This document shows positions 1 to 5,102 of a stretch of 5,102 nucleotides of DNA, one piece after another. A model generated the notes under the pieces. The model was not told the DNA's origin and made no database searches. It saw only the letters and a program-made list of their open reading frames with translations. The DNA lies in the NCBI GenBank assembly GCA_021781255.1, contig JAJXXG010000729.1, positions 1 to 5,102 on the forward strand, in the 5' to 3' direction. The stretch's first letter is position 1. Every line of letters starts with the position of its first letter. Source of the DNA: Acidobacteriota bacterium (GTDB taxonomy: Bacteria > Acidobacteriota > Terriglobia > Terriglobales > Acidobacteriaceae). Position numbers and translations under genes: made by a program.

Positions 1-376
1 GCTCAACTTTACTGAGGGCTGCGTCGACGAGCTGCAGCTCCTGAATCATGTTTTCGTGCCAGTCAAAAAAAAGGCTCACTTCAGCTGAGCCGCGGCTGGT
101 GGTGGAGCGGATGGTGACGAGGCCGGGGACGGAGTTAATTGCATTCTCGATTGGCCGCGTAATGGTGACCTGCATCTGGTCCACCGGCATCACACCGTTG
201 TCCACGCCGATGACGATGCGCGGGAAGTTGGTCTGCGGGAAGACGGCGATGGGCACCTGCAAGGCGAGATAGATGCCGGCAATGGTGAGCACGGCGGCGA
301 AGAAGAAGATGGTGCGCGTGGAGCGGGCGAGCCAGAAGGGCTTTTCGCCGGTGTGCGCGGCGGGCGTGTGAGCCAT
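1..376 (-). CDS. RND efflux permease, N-terminal part (runs off the left edge)
   Basis: Inner-membrane pump subunit of a tripartite efflux system, driven by the proton gradient in this family. Only the first 125 residues are present; members are usually about 1000 or more residues. Reading leftward from the ATG at 376, residues 1-18 are a short cytoplasmic tail, about 21-40 (TIFFFAAVLTIAGIYLALQV) is the first membrane helix, and the start of the periplasmic porter domain follows. The stretch IAVFPQTNFPRIVI, then RPIENAINSVPGL and RSTTSRGSAEVSLFF, matches the conserved N-terminal pattern of RND permeases (P-x-x-x-FP...P-I-x-x-A-I-N-x-V-x-G-L...S-x-S-x-x-G). The start is supported by a GGAGG 7 nt upstream and by overlap with the adaptor stop. 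The usual PGA-type segment after the FP motif reads VDNGVMPVDQM, which suggests a divergent subfamily rather than classical AcrB or CusA. Substrate class (drug, solvent or metal) cannot be decided. Confidence 0.93.
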   Translation of the reverse strand, partial: MAHTPAAHTGEKPFWLARSTRTIFFFAAVLTIAGIYLALQVPIAVFPQTNFPRIVIGVDNGVMPVDQMQVTITRPIENAINSVPGLVTIRSTTSRGSAEVSLFFDWHENMIQELQLVDAALSKVE

Positions 377-1650
377 CAGTTGTCCTCCGCGCCGGCAGCA
401 GCAATCTTGACTTTGGTGCCCGGCTCCAGGCCGTAGGCGCCGGTGGTGATGACCATGTCCTCTGCGGTGAGGCCGCTGAGAATCTGCACCTGGCCATCGT
501 CGTGAATGCCGACGGTGACGGGCCTGCGATGGGCGAGACCGTCAGAGCCGACGACCATGACGGACTTGGAGCCGTCCTGCGCGGTGAGGATGGCCTCGGC
601 GGGGAGAGTCATGGCTTTCGGTACTGTTCCTGCGGTGATGGACACTTTGACGGGCGTTCCGGCCTTGAGTGCGCCGGAGCGATTATCGACGCGGACCCAG
701 ATTTCGACGGTGGTGCTGCCGGGGTCGAGCGCGGGACTGATGAGAGAGACTGTTGCGGGTACCGGATGGTCGATGCCCGGAACTGTGAGGGAGGCTTTAT
801 CGCCGAGCTTCAATCGCTGTGCGAGCTCCTGTGCGACATGGGCTTTGGCGATGAGTACGGAGGTTTCCATCACAGTGATAAGCGGCGTGCCGGCGGTGGC
901 GGTTTCACCGGCGTAGAGCGGACGGTCTGTTACGTACCCGTTGATGGGGCTGCGAATCTCAGTAAAGCTGAGCTGCGCCTGCGCGTTCCTGTATTTTCCC
1001 TCAGCGCTGTCGAGCTGGCCCTGCGCGGCTTGCAATGCTGCTTTGTGGCTCACACTTTCCAGACCCTTGAGACGTTGGAGAGCAATGTCATATGTAGCCT
1101 GCGCCTGCACCAGCGCCGCTTTTGCAGTGTCCAGATCGCGGCCGGGAATGGCGCCCTGGGCGAAGAGGGTCTGCCGGCTCTTGACGATGGTGCGGTTCAA
1201 GTCGAGGTTGGCCCTGGCCTGCGCAAGGGCGAGCTGGGCTGACTGCATTTCCTCGGGCACCTGCGCCTTGGTGGTGGTCTCATAGTTGGCTTTTGCGGCA
1301 ATGTACGCGCCCTTGTTGTCCTGGACGAGCGCGGAGAGGTCGGTGTTTTGCAGAGTGGCCAGAAGCTCGCCTGCATGAACACGCGCGCCGCGCTGAACGT
1401 AAAAACGCTGGACCGGAGCGGTGATGCGCGGCTCGATGGCGGCCTGGGCGCGCGGAGCGAGGATGGCGTCAGTGAGGATGTGGCGCGCGATGGGGCCTTC
1501 CTGAGGATGCTGGGCCTGCACGGTGACCTGCGGCGTTGGCGTTGCTTCCTGCCTGCACCCGGAGGCTAGCAGCATGGGCAGCGCAGCCGCAGCAAAAAAT
1601 GTGCGCAGGTTGAGGAGACGGCTTGAGCGAGGCGAGTGAGTAGGCTTCAT
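376..1650 (-). CDS. Periplasmic adaptor lipoprotein of RND efflux pump (HlyD/AcrA family)
   Basis: Membrane fusion protein that links the inner-membrane RND pump to the outer-membrane channel. The open frame extends upstream to 1779, but the ATG at 1650 (424 residues) is chosen because it lies just after the channel gene's stop and gives a lipoprotein signal: positively charged start, hydrophobic run FFAAAALPMLLASG, and Cys32 in an LASGC lipobox. Domains in order: first half of the lipoyl-like domain about 75-100 (ITAPVQRFYVQRGARVHAGE); a long Ala/Gln-rich coiled-coil hairpin about 105-228; second lipoyl half about 229-260 (FTEIRSPINGYVTDRPLYAG); beta-barrel about 262-342; membrane-proximal domain about 345-415 (TLPAEAIL...VTVG...GLTAEDMVITTG). 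Family length is typical. It starts 7 bp after the channel gene without a good Shine-Dalgarno, so coupling is likely; its stop overlaps the permease start. The family assignment is firm, the substrate unknown. Confidence 0.95.
   Translation of the reverse strand: MKPTHSPRSSRLLNLRTFFAAAALPMLLASGCRQEATPTPQVTVQAQHPQEGPIARHILTDAILAPRAQAAIEPRITAPVQRFYVQRGARVHAGELLATLQNTDLSALVQDNKGAYIAAKANYETTTKAQVPEEMQSAQLALAQARANLDLNRTIVKSRQTLFAQGAIPGRDLDTAKAALVQAQATYDIALQRLKGLESVSHKAALQAAQGQLDSAEGKYRNAQAQLSFTEIRSPINGYVTDRPLYAGETATAGTPLITVMETSVLIAKAHVAQELAQRLKLGDKASLTVPGIDHPVPATVSLISPALDPGSTTVEIWVRVDNRSGALKAGTPVKVSITAGTVPKAMTLPAEAILTAQDGSKSVMVVGSDGLAHRRPVTVGIHDDGQVQILSGLTAEDMVITTGAYGLEPGTKVKIAAAGAEDN
383..388 (-). 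promoter_or_regulatory. Shine-Dalgarno site of the RND permease gene
   Basis: On the minus strand the sequence GGAGGA lies inside the last codons of the adaptor gene, with GGAGG ending 7 nt before the permease ATG at 376. It is the best ribosome binding site in the operon and fixes the permease start. Together with the TGATG stop/start overlap it suggests both independent initiation and coupling to adaptor translation. Confidence 0.75.
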
Positions 1651-1657
1651 TGTCGGG

Positions 1658-3088
1658 TCACATGGTTCCGGTGAGAGTTTGGAGGTTGGCAAGCGCAAGC
1701 TGATAACGAACACGCCCATCCTCGCGTGCATTTTCAGCTGTGACATATGCATTTTGTGCGTCAACCACTTCGAGGACAAGTGCTTCGCCGGCCTTGTAGC
1801 GCAGCTCGGCGAGGCGCAGGCTTTCAGCGGCTGTCGTCACGCTCTGGTCAAGCGAGGTGAGCTCACTTTGCGCAATCTGTGCGGCTTCGTAGTAGGTATG
1901 CAGTTGTGCAATCAGCTGGCGCTGGGTGGCGCTGAGGGCTACGCGCGCCACCTGGCGACGAATCTTGCTCTGCTTGACCTTGTGCTGCGTGGAAAGCCAG
2001 TCCCATACGGGGATATTCAAGGTCGCTGTGGCGGAATAGCCGAGGTTTTGCGCGCGGACACCGCTGGGAGTCATGGGGCCGTTGACGGCGAATTCATTGG
2101 CGTCAATGCCGTAATTGAAATTGAGCCCGAGGGTTGGCAGATAGGCGGCACGCGCCGCCATTACGTCCGCATTGCTCACCTGCACGGCGGCAAGAGCGCT
2201 CTTCAATTCGGGATTGTTATTGGAGGCTGCAACTTCAACATTCGCGAAGGAAGCAAGCGGCGCCACGGCTTTGCCCGCCTTAAGCGAATAAGGGGTGAGC
2301 GGGTCAGGGAAGAGCAGTACTGCGAGATTCATGCGGGCGGTTTCAGCGGCGAGTTTAGCGTCCTGCATGCCGCGCCATTGCTGCTGCTCAGTCAGCTCGG
2401 CCTTCACAACATCTGCGTGGGCGGCTTCTCCCTGTTTTTCGCGGTCTCTGGTGATTGAAGTGAAGTGCGCCGCATCTTTGTAGGCAGCTTCAGCAGCAAG
2501 TTGTTTGTGTTCGGCGGCGAGCTGGCTGTAGAACAGGCCGGTGACTGCGACCACCAATCCACGTCGCGCAATTTCAAGCTGGGCACGGGCCATAGCCGCT
2601 GCGGCATCAGCCCTTCGCACGGCTGCCGGACCGGCAAGGCTGAGTGTTTCGTCCACAACGCCTTGAGAGATGTACTCGCGCGGCCGGGAATCGTTGGCGA
2701 CAAACTTCGGATTAGGCGTTAAAACGCCCTCTCCACCTTCAGCGTAGAGCCCATTGGGCTGTGTATAGATTCCCTGATTGAAATAATGCACAGACGGCAG
2801 CAGGCCGGCGCGAGCGATGGAGCGATCGAGCGCTGCGGAGGCGCTGTTGGCTTTTGCGGCTGCGAAGGAGGGCTCGTTTATCTGAGCGCGGCGAATGGCC
2901 TCAGCCAGCGTGATGTTGACGGGGATAGAGGCGCTTGTGGCCTGGGCGGAGAGCGCTGGAGCTGCAGCCGACTGCGCGCGAGCGCCGAGTGCAGTCAGGA
3001 CAACGGACAGCAGCGCGGCGGAGAAGACGCGAAGAGCGCGAGGCTGTCTCGAAGGGGGAATCCTATGCGACATAATCCCTTTCAGCAT
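1658..3088 (-). CDS. TolC-like outer-membrane efflux channel protein (OEP family)
   Basis: Outer-membrane/periplasmic tunnel for the tripartite pump; such proteins act as trimers. The 476-residue length is normal for the family. Residues 17-38 form a Sec signal peptide (RALRVFSAALLSVVLTALGARA) with probable cleavage after the ARA motif, before Gln39. Two tandem OEP repeats follow: about 55-260, opening with ITLAEAIRRAQINEPSF and containing GEAAHADVVKAE, and about 283-476, opening with NNNPELKSALAAV and AARAAYLPTLGLNFNYG and ending with the diagnostic RYKAGEALVLEVVDAQNAY. The start at 3088 has an AAGG 10 nt upstream; an in-frame ATG at 3073 has GAAAGGG only 3 nt away and is the less likely alternative, but either keeps the signal peptide. 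It is the first gene of the efflux operon, 7 bp before the adaptor, and its promoter must lie in the divergent region to the right. Confidence 0.95.
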   Translation of the reverse strand: MLKGIMSHRIPPSRQPRALRVFSAALLSVVLTALGARAQSAAAPALSAQATSASIPVNITLAEAIRRAQINEPSFAAAKANSASAALDRSIARAGLLPSVHYFNQGIYTQPNGLYAEGGEGVLTPNPKFVANDSRPREYISQGVVDETLSLAGPAAVRRADAAAAMARAQLEIARRGLVVAVTGLFYSQLAAEHKQLAAEAAYKDAAHFTSITRDREKQGEAAHADVVKAELTEQQQWRGMQDAKLAAETARMNLAVLLFPDPLTPYSLKAGKAVAPLASFANVEVAASNNNPELKSALAAVQVSNADVMAARAAYLPTLGLNFNYGIDANEFAVNGPMTPSGVRAQNLGYSATATLNIPVWDWLSTQHKVKQSKIRRQVARVALSATQRQLIAQLHTYYEAAQIAQSELTSLDQSVTTAAESLRLAELRYKAGEALVLEVVDAQNAYVTAENAREDGRVRYQLALANLQTLTGTM

Positions 3089-3115
3089 ACTTTTGGAACC
3101 TTAATTTCCACTGAG

Positions 3116-3135
3116 CGTGTAAGGCAATCTACACG
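3116..3135. promoter_or_regulatory. Possible operator: inverted repeat CGTGTA-N8-TACACG
   Basis: A perfect 6-bp inverted repeat with an 8-nt spacer sits 27 bp upstream of the channel start codon. Its size and symmetry would suit a dimeric repressor of the kind that often controls efflux operons (TetR, PadR or MarR type), placed to block the efflux promoter or early transcription. No regulator is encoded nearby in the window, and a 6-bp repeat with a free spacer can occur by chance in a region this long, so this is a candidate only. Confidence 0.3.
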
Positions 3136-3206
3136 AAGGTCACCGAAGCCTATCGGGTTGGATGCAGGGTTGCGCATGGCAGGGTCCAGGAGAGCTATAC
3201 AAACAA

Positions 3207-3223
3207 AACTCGGATAACTCGGA
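3207..3223. repeat. Short tandem direct repeat AACTCGGA x2 (period 9)
   Basis: The octamer AACTCGGA occurs at 3207-3214 and again at 3216-3223, separated by one base, next to the AT-rich core of the divergent promoter region. Direct repeats of this spacing can be binding sites for regulators that bind in tandem, but the copy number is only two and it could be chance. Confidence 0.35.
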
Positions 3224-3269
3224 GTGTGGATTCACCCGGAGCGGGACCATCTGCGATACTTAGTGAGTT

Positions 3270-3821
3270 ATGCCGATAGACGACCTGCAGCAAGCTGCAC
3301 AAAAGATCGCTGGATTTCTGGCCTCCATGAACAAGCTGGGGGGCATGCGCTTGAAATATCGCATCACTGCCGGCGACGGCGCGCGCGACCCGGAAGGACT
3401 GGAAGGGCGCGAGATTTATGTGGAGCTGGCGGGGCCCGATGCGCCACTGTTGACGCAGCACAACGGCGAGCTGCTGCGCGCCATGGAAACGCTGGCGGCG
3501 CAGATGCTGCGGCTGGAGGCGCGCGAGCATGATCTGGTGAGCTTTGACGCAGGCAACTTCAAGGCGCTGCGGGCGCAGGAACTGCGCATGGCCGCCGAGA
3601 CGGCTGCCGAGAAGGTACGCAATTCGGGGATTCCCTATGCGTTTCCGCCGATGAACAGCCGCGAGCGCCGGTTGCTGCACATGGCTTTCCGCGACCTGGA
3701 AGGCGTGGAGACGGCGAGCTCTGGCGAAGGGCAGGATCGCTTTCTGGCAGTGTTCCCTGAGGGCAAGACGAACCTGCCGGTAACGCCGGCGGTGCGGCCA
3801 CGGGGATTCGGACGGCGCTGA
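3270..3821 (+). CDS. KH/R3H-domain RNA-binding protein (Jag/KhpB-related)
   Basis: Probable cytoplasmic single-stranded nucleic-acid-binding protein of 183 residues. The C-terminal half is a recognisable R3H domain: PPMNSRERRLLHMAFRDLEG (127-145 region) carries the Arg133-x3-His137 signature, followed by GVETASSGEGQDRFLAVFPE, which matches the VxTxSxGE-x-x-R-x-x-x-V pattern of Jag/KhpB. Residues about 47-115 resemble the preceding KH-II domain of Jag, ending with a helix before SGIPYAF. The canonical GxxG loop appears as QHNG (63-66), so the first glycine is missing. The N-terminal Jag_N domain of full-length family members is absent. An in-frame stop lies two codons upstream of the ATG at 3270, so the start is there or at Met20; the ribosome binding site is weak (GTGAG only 2 nt away). 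It diverges from the efflux operon and precedes the hydrolase by 47 bp. Not in the usual rnpA-yidC-jag context, so it is probably a paralogue. Confidence 0.8.
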   Translation: MPIDDLQQAAQKIAGFLASMNKLGGMRLKYRITAGDGARDPEGLEGREIYVELAGPDAPLLTQHNGELLRAMETLAAQMLRLEAREHDLVSFDAGNFKALRAQELRMAAETAAEKVRNSGIPYAFPPMNSRERRLLHMAFRDLEGVETASSGEGQDRFLAVFPEGKTNLPVTPAVRPRGFGRR

Positions 3822-3868
3822 ATGAAATCGCGCCTGGACGGGCGCGACGGTGTGACACAATACCGGGC

Positions 3869-4990
3869 ATGAGACATGTTGCAGGTTGGTTGTTGCTGGC
3901 GGCGCTGGCTGCGCCGTGGTGTGCCGCGCAAAAGCGGCTGGTGCTGATTGATCAGGATGGGTCAGGCCCGGGCGGATCAAACCAGATGGCGATGCTGGCG
4001 CTGCTGCAGGCGCCGAATGTGAAGGTACTGGGCATAACGATGGTGACCGGAAACGCCTGGCGCGACGAAGAAACCGAGCATACTCTGCGCATGCTGGAAC
4101 TAACGGGGCACGAGGATGTTCCGGTGGCCAGGGGCGCGGTGTTTCCACTGATTCGCACGCAGAGGGAGACAGAGCTGGCAGCGGCGCTTGTGGGGAAGGT
4201 GACGTGGCTGGGCGCATGGGGCGAGGGACCGACAACGCTGAAGGAGACGGCGAAGGGCGTGACGCCGATGACGCCGCCGGATTTGCAGTCGCATGGGCCG
4301 TACGAGATTCCGCCGATGCCGGAAGGCAGGCCGAAGCTGAAGCCAATTGCCGAGGATGCCGTGCATTTTCTCATTCGCGAGGTGCATGCGCATCCGCATG
4401 AGGTGACGATTTATGCCGCTGGACCGCTGACGAATATCGCGCTGGCGGTCTCAATTGATCCGCAATTTGCCGCGCTGACGAAGGGCATTGTCATCATGGG
4501 TGGCAGTCTGAATCCGCAGACGAGCGACCCGGAGTTTGCAACCAGCCCGCGTCATGAATTCAACTTCTGGTTCGATCCCGAGGCTGCGCACATTGTGCTG
4601 CGGGCCGACTGGCCACGCATCGACGTGACGACGGTGGATGTTTCGATCAAGACGCCGTTTACCAAGGCGATGCTGGAGGAGATCGCAAAGGCGAAGACGC
4701 CCGTGGCGCGCTACATTGCGGCGTGGAGTCAGGATCGCTACTACATGTGGGACGAGCTGGCCGCCTGTGCGTGGCTGGATCCGTCCATCATCACGCGGGA
4801 AAAGCTTGTCTACATGGACGTGGACATTGACCACGGGCCGACTTACGGCGACACGCTGACGTGGACGGCAAAGCTGAAGCCCGCGACTGGCGTGCGGCTG
4901 GTGCATGCGCAGATGGACGTGGATTTGCCCCGCTTTCAGAAGATGTTTGTGGCGCTGATGACGCGGGAGGGCACGCCGCAGCAGAAATAA
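3869..4990 (+). CDS. Secreted nucleoside hydrolase-family protein (IUNH superfamily)
   Basis: Member of the inosine/uridine-preferring nucleoside hydrolase fold, whose known enzymes cleave the N-glycosidic bond of ribonucleosides. It has 373 residues, longer than the roughly 310-320 of typical cytosolic enzymes. Residues 2-20 are a signal peptide (hydrophobic WLLLAALAAPW, cleavage probably after CAA), so export to the periplasm is likely. Family marks: VLIDQDGSGPGGSNQM at 25-40 in place of the DTDPGxDDA motif; GITMVTGN at 55-62 (Asn62 matches the substrate-binding Asn); AAGPLTNIALA at 183-193; IVIMGG at 207-212; HEFNFWFDPEAA at 229-240 (Glu230 and Asn232 match ribose-binding residues); and MWDELAACAWLDP at 293-305, where Asp295 matches the C-terminal metal ligand and the usual preceding His is Trp. 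Two of the N-terminal metal aspartates are not evident. It lies 47 bp after the R3H gene, possibly co-transcribed. Family placement is good; exact substrate and activity are uncertain. Confidence 0.88.
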   Translation: MRHVAGWLLLAALAAPWCAAQKRLVLIDQDGSGPGGSNQMAMLALLQAPNVKVLGITMVTGNAWRDEETEHTLRMLELTGHEDVPVARGAVFPLIRTQRETELAAALVGKVTWLGAWGEGPTTLKETAKGVTPMTPPDLQSHGPYEIPPMPEGRPKLKPIAEDAVHFLIREVHAHPHEVTIYAAGPLTNIALAVSIDPQFAALTKGIVIMGGSLNPQTSDPEFATSPRHEFNFWFDPEAAHIVLRADWPRIDVTTVDVSIKTPFTKAMLEEIAKAKTPVARYIAAWSQDRYYMWDELAACAWLDPSIITREKLVYMDVDIDHGPTYGDTLTWTAKLKPATGVRLVHAQMDVDLPRFQKMFVALMTREGTPQQK

Positions 4991-5017
4991 CAACGGCCAC
5001 CCAAGGGGTAGCCGTTG
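4984..5017 (-). terminator. Hairpin terminator between convergent genes
   Basis: Directly after the hydrolase stop, 4991-5002 pairs with 5006-5017 (CAACGGCCACCC against GGGTAGCCGTTG, one C-A mismatch, 3-nt loop). Read on the minus strand the stem is followed by TTATTTC (4984-4990), a T-rich tail, so it fits an intrinsic terminator for the leftward gene at the right edge. On the plus strand no T tract follows, but the stem could still halt or protect the hydrolase transcript. Confidence 0.7.
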
Positions 5018-5038
5018 CTGCATGAGCTAAGGAGGCGC

Positions 5039-5102
5039 TCAGCCGTTGAGGACGTCCTGCAGCTTGTTGAGCATGCGGTGCAGGTCCTTGTCGGCGCGGC
5101 GC
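5039..5102 (-). CDS. C-terminal end of an unidentified minus-strand gene (partial)
   Basis: Only the last 20 codons and the TGA stop (5041-5039) are in the window. The peptide reads RRADKDLHRMLNK then LQDVLNG and looks like a charged amphipathic helix. All 20 sense codons end in G or C, strong evidence that this minus-strand frame is coding. It faces the hydrolase gene, with the terminator hairpin between them. I do not recognise the family; too little is present to name a function. Confidence 0.65.
   Translation of the reverse strand, partial: RRADKDLHRMLNKLQDVLNG

Larger units (their letters stand above)
3089..3269. promoter_or_regulatory. Divergent intergenic promoter region
   Basis: This 181 bp gap separates the leftward efflux operon from the rightward KH/R3H gene, so it must contain promoters for both directions. 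It is more AT-rich than the flanking genes in places. An AT-rich core at about 3195-3210 offers TATAGC on the minus strand (3194-3199) and TATACA on the plus strand (3196-3201) as possible -10 elements, but neither has a convincing -35 at the right distance. GGGT-containing repeats recur at 3155, 3167 and 3182 (gggttg twice, gcagggt twice). No regulator gene is adjacent within the window. No coding sequence is supported here. Exact promoters cannot be assigned from sequence alone. Confidence 0.45.

Noticed and set aside
135..497. 120-codon minus-strand frame spanning the adaptor/permease junction
   Set aside because: It is out of frame with both genes and yields an Arg/His/Ala-rich product; the true permease frame from 376 is open to the window edge.
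502..1242. 246-codon plus-strand open frame
   Set aside because: Antisense to the adaptor gene, low-complexity Gly/Asp-rich product, no family features; the minus-strand frame has clear HlyD-type domains.
1651..1779. 43-residue N-terminal extension of the adaptor
   Set aside because: It would overlap the channel gene and bury the lipoprotein signal; starting at 1650 places the signal at the N-terminus.
1679..2458. 259-codon plus-strand open frame
   Set aside because: Antisense to the channel gene, which has unmistakable OEP repeats; the antisense product shows no domain.
3089..3269. Riboswitch or small RNA in the divergent region
   Set aside because: Apart from the short inverted repeat I see no extended stem set, conserved aptamer core or terminator there.
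3195..4346. Long 383-codon minus-strand open frame
   Set aside because: It lies antisense to both the R3H and hydrolase genes. Its product is a Pro/Ser/Ala/Arg-rich string with no recognisable domain, typical of a shadow frame in high-GC DNA.
5028..5035. Perfect TAAGGAGG on the plus strand, as if before a rightward gene with a TTG start at 5046
   Set aside because: The minus-strand frame across 5039-5102 has 20 of 20 G/C-ending codons and a plausible helix, while the plus frame gives an Arg/Ser/Leu-rich shadow; the motif is likely coincidence.

Overview
The window looks like a chromosomal segment of a Gram-negative bacterium with fairly high GC. The best guess is an acidobacterium (Terriglobia-like). 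That assignment is an inference from the style of the proteins (the RND permease N-terminus, a stand-alone R3H protein, and a secreted nucleoside hydrolase with a GPGGSN motif) and from G/C-ending codons; no marker gene proves it. The need for an outer-membrane channel and lipoprotein/Sec signals shows a double-membrane envelope.

Left part (1 to about 3088, minus strand): a three-gene tripartite RND efflux operon transcribed leftward in the order outer-membrane TolC-like channel, periplasmic adaptor lipoprotein (HlyD/AcrA type), then inner-membrane RND permease. Only the first 125 residues of the permease lie in the window. The genes are tightly packed: 7 bp between channel and adaptor, and a TGATG stop/start overlap between adaptor and permease. 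Together they would form one envelope-spanning, proton-driven exporter. The substrate cannot be read from this sequence.

Middle (3089 to 3269): a 181 bp divergent intergenic region that must hold the efflux promoter and the promoter of the rightward genes. It contains a CGTGTA-N8-TACACG inverted repeat close to the channel start and a 9-bp-period direct repeat, both possible regulator sites.

Right part (3270 to 4990, plus strand): a small KH/R3H-type RNA-binding protein related to the C-terminal part of Jag/KhpB, then, 47 bp later, a secreted nucleoside hydrolase-family protein with a modified metal-binding motif. A strong hairpin (4991 to 5017) follows. At the right edge is the last part (20 codons plus stop) of a convergent minus-strand gene that cannot be identified.

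I see no transposase, CRISPR array, tRNA, rRNA or phage signature. The content is mostly ordinary. The most noteworthy points are the degenerate KH loop, the altered catalytic motif of the hydrolase, and the possible operators in the divergent region.
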